Below are positions 7,675 through 16,198 of a stretch of 64,000 nucleotides of DNA, one piece after another; position 1 is the first letter of the stretch, and every line of letters starts with the position of its first letter. The translations under genes were made by a program, and so were the position numbers. Origin of the DNA: a virus; the IMG/VR virus record IMGVR_UViG_3300017917_000199, positions 20,962-84,961 of that record; one strand, given 5' to 3'. Below the pieces are notes generated by a model. It searched no databases. It was not told the origin of the DNA and saw only the letters and a program-made list of their open reading frames with translations.

Positions 7675-9948
7675 TTATTTTTCTTCTAGGTAATCGATAC
7701 TTTCGGCAACCTTTGCAGTATCAATAGTTTGTTTGATTTTGTCCACTTCTTGTTGCAATTGCTCGATTTCCTGATCTTGCTTTTTATCTTCTTCTTGGCT
7801 GTGCATTAATGCACGTTGGGCAAACTTAATAAATGCTTGCTGTTTTGTACTTGCATTGGGATAATGTTGTTTGACATATCTCATCAATCTGTCAGTTTCT
7901 GGGTCTGCTGTTACAAATTCGTCATCATCGCGTTTTGAGATATCTCTATACTTTAATTGTTCGTCACGTTCCATATCACGCTTTGCACGATGTTGCATTA
8001 CCTTAGGAGGGTTTTCTAAGTCTTTAGCTGTCCTAGCAATGATTCTGCTTTTAGCTTCACTCAGTTGCTGGTAGATTTTAACCTTTTGTTCAGGTGTTGC
8101 ATGTTCCAACAATTGCTTGTACTTTTCAATAAACTCTTTCAATTTGTTACCTTTAGCTTTTGGTAAATTAAACTTAGCTAAGTTTTCTTTTGCTGTTCGC
8201 ATCATACTTAAAACTTCTGCATCACTTAATGACGGACTCATAGACTGTCTCCATACAGCAAATTGTTCTTTTTCACTCTTGCTAGGATCCATTAATACTT
8301 GACGCATTGGAGTTGCACGAGGACCTTCATGGTAATCTGGTTTATTAGGATCACTACCAGGAGCTTGTGTATCTTGTCTACTCATTACTTGCATACTGTC
8401 AAGACCAAACTTTTTGTATGGTTCGATGCCACTCTTATCTGGTCTAGTCAAATAACCAAATGCATCTTTTTGGTCAGCACCTACAACTAATGTAACATTG
8501 TCATAACCTTTAGCACCCATATCAGCTAACACATCATTTAGTGTTGGCTTGTCAGGACTAGGCAATCTAAAAATCTTTGCGTACTTAGGAAATTTCTTCT
8601 GATACATTTTTAGTTTTGTCTCAGGAGGAATAGGATCATCTTTACCAAAGCTACGACTTACAACAAAGAAAGGTGTTGCACCTGTTTTTCCTGCTTGATG
8701 TATAACTGCTGAAACTAATGCATCGTGTCCAGTATGTCCCATACCACGACCCCAACCTAATACTGCTGACTGTTGACCTTTCGCTTCGTTCATTACTGAT
8801 TCCTTAGGACTCCATGTTTGTTGGCTGATTGTTTTAACAAACTGTCCTGGTATGTCATACTTGAAAGGCTTACCTGGGTGTGCTTGTGCATAACCTTCAG
8901 GCTTAGTTTGTTTAATGCCACCGTGTGTTGATTGCGATAATGAAGCTATCAATTTTTCTTTGACATTCATAATGCCTTCAACAGCACCCAATGTAGCTTG
9001 CATACCCTTAACATCTGATAATAATGTTTGTGCTTTCTTGTCACTTAGATTAGCTTTAGCCCACTCAGGGAAATCTCTTGTTAATCCTTCAGTGCGTAAA
9101 TGTTTGTTTAGATATGTGTACAATTCACCTGCTGGATTACTTAATCCTGGCTTAGGTGCTAGATAGTTGTCAATTAACTTACTGTTCTTTTTGATAAATG
9201 CTTCTAAGTTAGCAAGTGTTTGTTTGTCGATTTCTTGCGGTTCTTGTACATATGTTGTACCTTGAACGATAACTCCTGGTACACTTAATTTTTCTGCATC
9301 TGGGAATCTTTGTTCATCACTAGAACCTAAACTAGGATAATAGCCCGTAACAGCAACCATCATCTTAGATTTTGGAATCTGTTTACCCAATTCACTATCT
9401 ACTGGGATATGAAATGTAGTAATGTTAGGTTGAAAGTCATATGTATTTGTCTCTTTGTTTAACACAGGCATCGCCGATTGACCATCAGGTTTTGTACCTG
9501 GATAAAACAATAGCCCACCTTCTAAGTAACCTTGCTTAGGACTAATCTTTTCAAAGTAAGGCCATAAACTAGCAAACTGATTAGCAAATTGTTGTCTAGC
9601 TTTAGGATCACCTGAGCCTGTGCCTAACACAAACTTCTTTACATCGTCAGGGCTACGCATTACTGTAGGTGCACCACTTGCTGTTTGAGTCTTGCCACTC
9701 TTTAAGTATGCCCAAGCATTCTTAGGAATCATACTAAAGTTACCTTCTTCATCACGGCCCCAGTATACAACAGGCATGCCGTCCCACTTTAACTCAATTG
9801 TGCCACCTTCTTCACCCATGTGACTTAAACGCTCAATGGCGTGCATGGCACCATGACTACCATTGCTCAACACTAAATCTTCAATGTGTTGATATTTGCG
9901 ACCAACTGTTGGCTTCGCTGCTTCTGATAGTACTTGTGTTACTTTCAT
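7675..9948 (-). CDS. Ligase-like plus HxGH cytidylyltransferase-like fusion, putative packaged protein
   Basis: 757 aa. It opens MKVTQVLSE-A, an L-x-E/A prohead-protease-type site at residue 9. About residues 50-56 are ELKWDG, a K-x-D-G motif as in the nucleotide-binding lysine of ATP-dependent DNA/RNA ligases, followed by YLEGGLLFY. About residues 396-410 are GRGMGHTGHDALV, the HxGH motif of nucleotidylyltransferases, with VVGADQKDAF and RATPMRQVL (compare ISSTxxR or SASKMR) around residue 546. The C-terminus is Glu/Gln-rich coiled coil. Related HxGH proteins are common in T4-like marine phages. It overlaps the preceding polymerase-beta-type nucleotidyltransferase gene by 4 nt (ATGA), so the two are made together. 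The substrate is unknown; NAD-type chemistry or RNA end modification are possibilities. Confidence 0.75.
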   Translation of the reverse strand: MKVTQVLSEAAKPTVGRKYQHIEDLVLSNGSHGAMHAIERLSHMGEEGGTIELKWDGMPVVYWGRDEEGNFSMIPKNAWAYLKSGKTQTASGAPTVMRSPDDVKKFVLGTGSGDPKARQQFANQFASLWPYFEKISPKQGYLEGGLLFYPGTKPDGQSAMPVLNKETNTYDFQPNITTFHIPVDSELGKQIPKSKMMVAVTGYYPSLGSSDEQRFPDAEKLSVPGVIVQGTTYVQEPQEIDKQTLANLEAFIKKNSKLIDNYLAPKPGLSNPAGELYTYLNKHLRTEGLTRDFPEWAKANLSDKKAQTLLSDVKGMQATLGAVEGIMNVKEKLIASLSQSTHGGIKQTKPEGYAQAHPGKPFKYDIPGQFVKTISQQTWSPKESVMNEAKGQQSAVLGWGRGMGHTGHDALVSAVIHQAGKTGATPFFVVSRSFGKDDPIPPETKLKMYQKKFPKYAKIFRLPSPDKPTLNDVLADMGAKGYDNVTLVVGADQKDAFGYLTRPDKSGIEPYKKFGLDSMQVMSRQDTQAPGSDPNKPDYHEGPRATPMRQVLMDPSKSEKEQFAVWRQSMSPSLSDAEVLSMMRTAKENLAKFNLPKAKGNKLKEFIEKYKQLLEHATPEQKVKIYQQLSEAKSRIIARTAKDLENPPKVMQHRAKRDMERDEQLKYRDISKRDDDEFVTADPETDRLMRYVKQHYPNASTKQQAFIKFAQRALMHSQEEDKKQDQEIEQLQQEVDKIKQTIDTAKVAESIDYLEEK

Positions 9949-10664
9949 TTTAAAATATCCAATGTTTTACGGAACCATTCTTGTACAGTAGGTGCTGCAA
10001 AGTATTTTTCTTTGATTGCTTTATATTTCTCTGGGTACTTTTCTAATGCTTTCATCATCTTAGTTGGGTTACCCATGTCATTTGCTGTAGCTGTAGGACC
10101 GATTATAATTTTAGCAATCTTATCTTTGTCGTTAGCAACCAACTCTTTAGTCTCACGGTCTAGTAATCCTTTATAAGGACTCATCATTAGACTTTGATGA
10201 CCAGGCAATGAACTCATGTTTGCCAAGTCAGCCCACATTGCATGTAATGTGCCGCCCTTCATTGTACTATCTGTATAATCGTGTGTATGTAATGGCTGCG
10301 CCGCTCTTGCGTTCTCAACTGCCATTAAATCGACTTGAACAATTTCATCACCTACACCAGTAGGAACACCAACGTGTACGCTAACGCCTGTACGTGCTGC
10401 TGACATACCTTTTTCTTTGAAGTAATCTTCTAATGCTTTACGACTTAGTTTTAATTCTTTTGCGGGAAACGCTTTCATCAATTCTTCTGCATCAATCAAT
10501 GCGTCAATATCAGAACTGATTTCTTTATGACCTGCACTACCGATAGGGTACAAATGCACACCTGGTGGTAATACTTTTTCTAATGTAGCAACTGCTCTAG
10601 GAAAGTTTTCTTTCTTAATAGGAACAGCTCCTGGTATTACATTTCCGCCTTCAAATAAATTCAT
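9945..10664 (-). CDS. Polymerase-beta-type nucleotidyltransferase
   Basis: 239 aa. Residues about 40-56 are LYPIGSAGHKEISSDIDALID: G-S followed by S-D-x-D, the nucleotidyltransferase signature with both metal-binding aspartates. A further Asp (QVDLMAVE, about residue 112) would complete the triad. The N-terminus MNLFE-G is a short L-x-E/G match to a prohead cleavage site. Its stop overlaps the start of the ligase/HxGH gene by 4 nt, and its own ATG lies 2 nt after the upstream structural gene. The pairing suggests a two-enzyme nucleotidyl-transfer pathway. No orthologue of known function is recognised. Confidence 0.75.
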   Translation of the reverse strand: MNLFEGGNVIPGAVPIKKENFPRAVATLEKVLPPGVHLYPIGSAGHKEISSDIDALIDAEELMKAFPAKELKLSRKALEDYFKEKGMSAARTGVSVHVGVPTGVGDEIVQVDLMAVENARAAQPLHTHDYTDSTMKGGTLHAMWADLANMSSLPGHQSLMMSPYKGLLDRETKELVANDKDKIAKIIIGPTATANDMGNPTKMMKALEKYPEKYKAIKEKYFAAPTVQEWFRKTLDILK

Positions 10665-10665
10665 A

Positions 10666-11052
10666 TTAGTAACTCAACTTAACAAAATTTACACCACCGC
10701 TGTTTAAATCAACAACTTTTGCTCTTAAAAATACAAAGTTGCCTTCAATGTTTGTATATACGCTTGCATTGCTTGCAATCTTTGGTGCTGTGTTTGCAGG
10801 AGCATTTGCGTTTGCTTCTAGCTCATAAACTTTGAACCAGTCAGTACTAGAAGGTGTTGTAGCTAAACTTGCCTCAATGACAATATTACCAGTCAACTCA
10901 GTGGCTTTGATATTGACAGTTTGTAAATCTTTATTACCTAAATAATATGCAGCAGCCGGTTGGCTAGTACCAGTGACTGTATAGGGTGCACCGTTACCTG
11001 GATTTATATATGTTGTTTGAGGCAACAATATTAGTGTTGTGGTTTGGCTCAT
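10666..11052 (-). CDS. Small virion-type structural protein
   Basis: 128 aa, rich in Thr, Asn and Ala with beta-strand pattern (TTTLILLPQTTYINPG, LQTVNIKATELTGNIVIEAS, NFVFLRAKVVDL). It resembles small tail or decoration proteins of T4-like marine phages, but I cannot name it. It starts inside the stop of the upstream 55-aa gene (ATGA overlap), and is transcribed from the late-type element at 11239-11248. Confidence 0.6.
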   Translation of the reverse strand: MSQTTTLILLPQTTYINPGNGAPYTVTGTSQPAAAYYLGNKDLQTVNIKATELTGNIVIEASLATTPSSTDWFKVYELEANANAPANTAPKIASNASVYTNIEGNFVFLRAKVVDLNSGGVNFVKLSY

Positions 11053-11216
11053 GCTGATACGACCTCAACCACAACACCCTCACCCACTAATTCTTGGGCG
11101 ACTTGTTCTAATGCTGTTTTTACATCGTTATTAACAAGACCACCATTATCAGTGTCTGAATCTTTAACGATTTTGCTGAATTTAACGACTAAAACGTCTT
11201 CTACAATCTTTGCCAT
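11049..11216 (-). CDS. Small conserved phage protein (55 aa)
   Basis: 55 codons from ATG 11216: MAKIVEDVLVVKFSKIVKD, then DSDTDNGGLVNNDVKTALEQ and ending VVVEVVSA. I recognise the pattern as a small conserved protein of T4-like marine phages, from memory, without a function. Its TGA overlaps the ATG of the 128-aa gene, and the late-type element GATAAATACT lies 22 nt upstream, so it is the first gene of a late operon. Confidence 0.7.
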   Translation of the reverse strand: MAKIVEDVLVVKFSKIVKDSDTDNGGLVNNDVKTALEQVAQELVGEGVVVEVVSA

Positions 11217-11238
11217 GGTAAATACCCTATAGTAATAG

Positions 11239-11248
11239 AGTATTTATC
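11239..11248 (-). promoter_or_regulatory. Late-type promoter element GATAAATACT in an inverted repeat
   Basis: Exact copy of the 10-mer, 22 nt before ATG 11216. It is one arm of an imperfect inverted repeat (11219-11246: TAAATAC-n-CTAT ... ATAG-n-GTATTTA), so a TAAATAC element also faces the other way. Confidence 0.65.
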
Positions 11249-11252
11249 ACTT

Positions 11253-11978
11253 TTAGATATTATCTGGACGCTTTTCTAGCTTGTACTTTTTACCGAGAAT
11301 GTCACCATGCATTAGTGCTAAGTAGCTTAGTGTAGATTCGTCATCATAATCAATGAAATGTGCCGAACTTGTCCATCTAAAATGCCAGATTCCCCATCGT
11401 TTAGGGTCACGGTTCATCCAACGCTTTAATGCATTACTGGGATGCAGTGTCTTTTGACGGTTAATTGTTTCTTTAAATTCATCTAAAAACCCGTCTTCAA
11501 CACGCTTAGATTTCAAATATATTCGATATTTGTGTTTAGGTTCTTCAACAAAGTGTTTGACCCCAGCATATTGACTAGTTTGAACCTGTGTATAGTCTGG
11601 ATTATACATAGGACCAAGCTCTTGTGCAATTGCTTGTAATTTTGATAAATCGTTACAAAAAATAGCAACAGTATCACCCTCAATACGCATAGACATATCT
11701 TTAGTTTTCTTACGGGTATTCTGTAAGTTAAGCAAAGTTTTTAATGCATTTTGATTTTGAATTACATCAGGTAAGTCAGCTTTTTTGATAGAGCCGAATC
11801 TGTTACTTTTGCCTGCAATCTTATTGTCAAATTCGGCAGCCGTCTTACACCACCAAATGTATCTCGCACAAGGGATGTTTACCCTCATGCGATACTCGTA
11901 ATTGTTATAGTATGTATTGTCCCGATACTCATAATAATTGATACCGGGAACATTATCAACTGACTTCAATAATCCCAT
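11253..11978 (-). CDS. Conserved hypothetical protein downstream of clpA
   Basis: 241 aa if started at ATG 11978 (MGLLKSVDNVPG); an in-frame ATG two codons upstream is possible, but AAGGG is better spaced for 11978. The protein is aromatic-rich (YYEYRDNTYYNNYEYR), with RYIWWCKTAAEFD and WGIWHFRWTSSAHFIDYDD. No family is recognised. Its start overlaps the end of clpA in another frame by about 23 nt, which ties its translation to the chaperone operon (dnaJ-clpA-this gene). Confidence 0.7.
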   Translation of the reverse strand: MGLLKSVDNVPGINYYEYRDNTYYNNYEYRMRVNIPCARYIWWCKTAAEFDNKIAGKSNRFGSIKKADLPDVIQNQNALKTLLNLQNTRKKTKDMSMRIEGDTVAIFCNDLSKLQAIAQELGPMYNPDYTQVQTSQYAGVKHFVEEPKHKYRIYLKSKRVEDGFLDEFKETINRQKTLHPSNALKRWMNRDPKRWGIWHFRWTSSAHFIDYDDESTLSYLALMHGDILGKKYKLEKRPDNI

Positions 11979-14226
11979 CTTCATTCACCCTTGCGTTAGT
12001 AGCTTGAACAGAATTGAACTCAATTCCATCACCGTTCATTACACATGTAATATTAGCATTTTTGATACGCTCAAACAAGATTTTTTTAGATAGAGGCACC
12101 CTAATCAATTCGTCAATCTTACGTGCTAGAGGACGTGCGCCCATTTTCTTGTCATAACCTTTGTCTGCCAAATATTCAATGACAGGCTCGGTTAGGTTCA
12201 ATGTGATGTTGTGCTTATCCAACAGTGTTTTCTTGAGGTCTTCAGTGAATTTAACAACAATCTTCTTAATCGCAAGCATGTCAAGTTTACCGAACTTGCA
12301 AACAAGATCCAAACGATTACGGAATTCAGGCTTGAAGAATTCTTTCAGTGCTTTGTCATCTTCACCTGTACGCTCTTGTGTACCGAAACCAATGTTATTA
12401 CGTTCGTTGTCACTAGAACCCAAGTTACTGGTCATAATGATGATAGTGTTCTTACAGTTCACTTCTTTACCATTACTACCTGTGATTCGACCTTCATCAA
12501 GGATCTGCAGGAAGATGTTGAAAATATCAGGATGAGCCTTTTCAACTTCGTCAAACAACATGATTGAGTGTGGATTCTTACTCAAGTCGCTGATTAGTCT
12601 ACCACCACCAACTTGACTGTCACCGAATCCAACATAACCAGGGGGAGGACCGATCAAGCTAGATACACTGTGCTTCTCTGAATATTCACTCATATCATAC
12701 TTGAGCAATGGCATGTCAAGGTTCTTACTCAACAACTTAGCCAATTCTGTTTTACCTGTACCTGTTGGACCTAAGAACAAGAAACTAGCCATTGGCTTTG
12801 TTTCATTGTTAATGCCAGCAAAACTTACATAGACACGTTCAAGTACTTTGTTGACAGTTTCGTCCTGACCATATAGTTTGCCCTTAACGTTAACTTCAAG
12901 AGTATTAATACGGTCAAAGTTGTCACCTGAAAGTTTATCAGCAGGCACACCTGTGAATTTTTCTACTTGTTCGTAAATCAATTCTTTAGTAATTACTGCA
13001 CCTTCATTGTTTGCAACACGTTGTTTAGCACAAGCCGCATCAAGCAAATCAATGCTCTTATCAGGATTCTTACGGTCGTGAATGTAACGACCAGCTAATT
13101 CAACTGCTGTACTAATTGCGTCTTGTTCGATTTCAACATGATGGAACTCAGCCAAACGTGTAGACAATCCAGAAAGAATGCGTACAGTAGATTCTTGGCT
13201 AGGTTCATCAACACCAACACGATAGAATCGACGCATCAATGCACGATCCTTTTCGAAAGATTCGTAGAATTCTTCCCATGTAGTGCTTGCGATAACTTTC
13301 AGTGTTCCCTTAGTAATTGCAGGCTTAATCATATTGGCAAAGTCAACTGATCCGTTGTTAGAACCACCTGCACCCTGCATAGTATGTGCTTCATCAATGA
13401 ACAGAATAGCTTTCTTCTTACTGTTCAATGCGTCAATAACCAGTTTGACTTTTTCTTCAAAGTCACCGCGATACTTACTACCAGCAAGCAACGCACCAAC
13501 TTCAAGGCTGTAAAGTTCATGGTCTTTTAAGAATTCAGGAATATCATTCTCGTGGATTTTTAGTGCAAGACCTTCAGCAATAGCTGTTTTACCTACACCA
13601 GGATCACCTACCATCAATACGTTACTCTTAAATTTCTTAGCAAGAACATTAACGATATCGTCAATTTCTTTTGTGCGACCAATCAGTGGTTCAATCTTAC
13701 CAGCTGCTGCCAATTGAGTTAGATTAACAGTGTATTCTTCCAGAATTTCATTGGCTTGGTCATCTGTAAGTTTGTTAGTTGTTTCACTGTTCTTATAATG
13801 TTTCTGCCAGTGTGCAACAAACTCATTCTTGTTGACACCGTATTTTAGCAAGTAGTAATGGGCATGACTGTTACCTTCACTTGCGATAGAAAGATACAAG
13901 TCAACAGTTGTAACTTGACGGCGGCCAGTAAACAAAACTTGTGTCACACTACGATTCATTACTCGTTCAAGTGAGTTTGTTCGTTTGGGTTGGACTTCTT
14001 CCTGTACATCCTTCACAACGATTGCGTGTAGGCTATCCAAATAAGCAACAACATCTTGTGTCATTGCATCAACTTCAACGCCAAAACTATCTAAACACTT
14101 TTTAAATGGCTGATGCGTAATCAGTGCCAATAGCAAGTGTTCAATTGTGCAATATTGGTGGTTACGTTCTTTAGCATACTCAATGGCATGCTCGATGATG
14201 CTTTCAATTTCGGGACTGTTTTGCAC
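11956..14226 (-). CDS. clpA: ClpA-type AAA+ unfoldase
   Basis: 756 aa. In bacteria ClpA unfolds substrates and feeds them to ClpP. The N-domain (about 1-140) has the Clp-N form (IEHAIEYAKERNHQYCTIEHLLLALI). AAA-1 has Walker A GDPGVGKT (about 207) and Walker B LFIDEAHT; AAA-2 has GPTGTGKTE (about 485), pore loop GYVGFG and a C-terminal ARPLARKIDELI. There is no long ClpB middle domain. The loop between the second Walker B and PEFRNRLD carries N-IGF-G at about 612, the position and form of the ClpP-binding IGL/IGF tripeptide, so docking to host ClpP is likely. I chose GTG 14226 because AAAGGAA lies 6 nt upstream and it sits just after the dnaJ stop; a longer frame runs into dnaJ. Confidence 0.9.
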   Translation of the reverse strand: MQNSPEIESIIEHAIEYAKERNHQYCTIEHLLLALITHQPFKKCLDSFGVEVDAMTQDVVAYLDSLHAIVVKDVQEEVQPKRTNSLERVMNRSVTQVLFTGRRQVTTVDLYLSIASEGNSHAHYYLLKYGVNKNEFVAHWQKHYKNSETTNKLTDDQANEILEEYTVNLTQLAAAGKIEPLIGRTKEIDDIVNVLAKKFKSNVLMVGDPGVGKTAIAEGLALKIHENDIPEFLKDHELYSLEVGALLAGSKYRGDFEEKVKLVIDALNSKKKAILFIDEAHTMQGAGGSNNGSVDFANMIKPAITKGTLKVIASTTWEEFYESFEKDRALMRRFYRVGVDEPSQESTVRILSGLSTRLAEFHHVEIEQDAISTAVELAGRYIHDRKNPDKSIDLLDAACAKQRVANNEGAVITKELIYEQVEKFTGVPADKLSGDNFDRINTLEVNVKGKLYGQDETVNKVLERVYVSFAGINNETKPMASFLFLGPTGTGKTELAKLLSKNLDMPLLKYDMSEYSEKHSVSSLIGPPPGYVGFGDSQVGGGRLISDLSKNPHSIMLFDEVEKAHPDIFNIFLQILDEGRITGSNGKEVNCKNTIIIMTSNLGSSDNERNNIGFGTQERTGEDDKALKEFFKPEFRNRLDLVCKFGKLDMLAIKKIVVKFTEDLKKTLLDKHNITLNLTEPVIEYLADKGYDKKMGARPLARKIDELIRVPLSKKILFERIKNANITCVMNGDGIEFNSVQATNARVNEDGIIEVS

Positions 14227-14242
14227 TATAGTTTCCTTTAAG

Positions 14243-15070
14243 TTATTTGTTTTTGGCTTGAAGAATGCTATTTTTAATAGCAGAGTCAATTTTATCAGGG
14301 ACGAATGGTTTAATCAAGATGATTTGGTCTCCAAACAAGTTTGTATTTGGAATGGGCATTCCTTGACCTGCAATCTTCAACTGCATATGCGGCTGCGTAT
14401 TTTCTGGTACCGTGACTGTGAAAGTTTTTCCCGAAATCGTTGTGAATTCAAACTCTCCGCCCGCAATTAAATCTAATACAGAAACTCGTTGGTTACAGTA
14501 AAGGTCGTTCCCATTTCTTTCGAACTTTAAATGTGGTCTGATTTTAAATTCTACAAGCAAACTTGCACCATCAATCATATTATCAAAACGTACTTGTCCA
14601 CCGTCTGGGATTCCTTTGGGCACCTTAATTGTTATTACATGATTTCCTTTTGGTGTTTGTAACTGCAATGTTTGTTCTGCACCATTGTAGACTTGTTCCA
14701 AATCAACTACCACTACCGTCCTAAACATTTGCGGTTGTTGTTGTCGTTGTTGGTGATGCCCAAACATTTGACTAAAGAGGTCGTTCATGTCAAATCCATT
14801 GACATTAAAACTGAACCCTCCGGGCCCAAAACCAGCCCCACCAAATGGCCCGGGTCCTGGACCAAAGCCCCCTGGTCTGTTAAAAGGGTTCTCGTACTCT
14901 TGTCTTTTTTGTGGATCTGAAAGAATGCGGTACGCTTCTTCGATTTTTTGGAATGTAGCAGTATCACCACCTCGATCTGGGTGGTGTTGTCCTGCTAATT
15001 TGCGATATGCTTTTTTGATTTCGTCTGGGGTAGCGTTTCTGTCTACCCCTAAGGTTTTAAAATGGTCCAT
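14243..15070 (-). CDS. DnaJ-type co-chaperone (CbpA-like, no zinc finger)
   Basis: 275 aa. It would stimulate host DnaK ATPase and deliver clients. The J domain (1-65) has HPD at residues 30-32 and the expected helices ([20 protein letters not shown]). A Gly/Phe-rich linker runs to about residue 115, followed by two beta-rich client-binding domains and no cysteine-rich zinc domain, as in CbpA/type II J proteins. The ATG is at the usual J-domain position, so the gene has no room for a later start; its sigma70-like promoter ends 6 nt upstream, implying a leaderless mRNA. It leads a dnaJ-clpA operon. Confidence 0.92.
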   Translation of the reverse strand: MDHFKTLGVDRNATPDEIKKAYRKLAGQHHPDRGGDTATFQKIEEAYRILSDPQKRQEYENPFNRPGGFGPGPGPFGGAGFGPGGFSFNVNGFDMNDLFSQMFGHHQQRQQQPQMFRTVVVVDLEQVYNGAEQTLQLQTPKGNHVITIKVPKGIPDGGQVRFDNMIDGASLLVEFKIRPHLKFERNGNDLYCNQRVSVLDLIAGGEFEFTTISGKTFTVTVPENTQPHMQLKIAGQGMPIPNTNLFGDQIILIKPFVPDKIDSAIKNSILQAKNK

Positions 15071-15076
15071 ATATTG

Positions 15077-15105
15077 ATTTTAACAGAGTAACTGTTAGTT
15101 GTCAA
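15077..15105 (-). promoter_or_regulatory. Sigma70-type promoter of dnaJ, predicted leaderless
   Basis: TTGACA (15105-15100), 17-bp spacer, TAAAAT (15082-15077), then 6 nt to the ATG at 15070. With normal spacing the +1 would be the A of ATG. The spacer contains an inverted repeat TAACAG-AGTAA-CTGTTA (15081-15097), a candidate operator. Confidence 0.75.
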
Positions 15106-15108
15106 TAT

Positions 15109-15642
15109 TTATTTGGCAGCACCTTCAATTTTTTCTTTTGTGCGGCCATATGCAGCAATACCTAGAACTGCACCCATTGCTACGTGATACAAACCTGCAC
15201 CTTGCAGTGTCAAGGGTTGCCATTGACTAGTCACATTACCTTTACTTAATGCTTGTAATATTGACCATAAAATAGGGAACAACACAAAGTCTGCTGTACA
15301 TGTTGCCATATACACCCAGCCCATTACAGGGCGCCACTTTTTATTGATCCAATCTGTATTGTCATTTGCAACTAACACATCTGCACCTTGGGCAGCATTA
15401 GAACCTGCTTGTGTTAAGTTAGGCTGAGGTTGTGGTTGTTGCTGTAGACCGCTGTAGTTATTTACAGCAGCGGTTCCAAAATTGTTTGGTGAACCATATG
15501 CTGACATTGATGGACTTCCAAACTTACTACCTTGCGGAAATTGTTGTATAGTTGGATCAGCAGCCAATTGTTCGTGGTGCTCATCGTCTAGTGCCATGGG
15601 CTGTTCAAATCCAGCCTTCTTAGGTAAAATAGTCTGTGCCAT
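15109..15642 (-). CDS. Holin-like membrane protein (3TM holin family)
   Basis: 177 aa. The N-terminal ~95 residues are Gln/Pro/Asn-rich and soluble (QQQPQPQPNLTQAG). The C-terminal part has INKKWRPVMGWVYMATC, a hydrophobic VLFPILWSIL and LYHVAMGAVLGIAAYGRTKE, which fit the 3TM holin family (WRP near the first helix, G-R-T-x-E-K at the end). Such holins permeabilise the inner membrane to release endolysin; the GH19 enzyme at 26.5 kb is the likely partner. The extra N-terminal region is unusual. It is followed after 2 nt upstream by the gene at 15645. Confidence 0.7.
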   Translation of the reverse strand: MAQTILPKKAGFEQPMALDDEHHEQLAADPTIQQFPQGSKFGSPSMSAYGSPNNFGTAAVNNYSGLQQQPQPQPNLTQAGSNAAQGADVLVANDNTDWINKKWRPVMGWVYMATCTADFVLFPILWSILQALSKGNVTSQWQPLTLQGAGLYHVAMGAVLGIAAYGRTKEKIEGAAK

Positions 15643-15644
15643 TT

Positions 15645-16193
15645 TTATAGTCCTGCTATTGTTTTAAAATCACGAATTTCTTTGTCTTGGCTATCAAAAA
15701 TATCTTTAGTTTCTAATCCAGCAATTTCACGCATTTCGTTTATTTCTTGTTCTTTTTCAACCTTCATACGATATTCGTGCGGGCTTAAAACGATTGCTGA
15801 TTTTAGAAGACTTACATCTGGCTTGTATTCTTTATCATCCACAACAACTGTCCATTCATTTAATTTAAGTGCGGTTAATGTTTTTAAATCACTTAGTAAT
15901 TCTACGATTCTTTCTGGAACTTTCGTTCTACGATCCATTTCTACAAAAACCAAATACTTACCCGGAGAAACTTCCCCTTCGCTTACTTGTGCATCTAACA
16001 CAAAATCATATCCGCGTTCAAACCAATCAGCTAAATCACTACCTGCTAATTCACCGGAGACAGTAAATGCTAATGTAACTATCTCACTATCTTCACCCAT
16101 TTTAGCTGAGTATTCATCAACCGTAACTTCGGGAACGATTTGTCCTTCAAAATCGTGATAGTCTAACCCTTCAAATAACTTACTATTGCTCAT
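15645..16193 (-). CDS. Conserved virion-associated hypothetical protein
   Basis: 182 aa, acidic N-terminal half. The start MSNSKLFE-G offers an L-x-E/G prohead-cleavage match. The sequence contains VTLAFTVSGELAGSDLADWF and a charged C-terminus (EKEQEINEMREIAGLETKD). I do not recognise the family. It lies between an acidic conserved protein (16199) and the holin, all close-packed on the minus strand, probably a late operon. Confidence 0.6.
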   Translation of the reverse strand: MSNSKLFEGLDYHDFEGQIVPEVTVDEYSAKMGEDSEIVTLAFTVSGELAGSDLADWFERGYDFVLDAQVSEGEVSPGKYLVFVEMDRRTKVPERIVELLSDLKTLTALKLNEWTVVVDDKEYKPDVSLLKSAIVLSPHEYRMKVEKEQEINEMREIAGLETKDIFDSQDKEIRDFKTIAGL

Positions 16194-16198
16194 AATCT

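Noticed and set aside
12161-12567. Two overlapping plus-strand frames opposite clpA
   Set aside because: Shadows of the highly conserved AAA-2 domain; no start signals.
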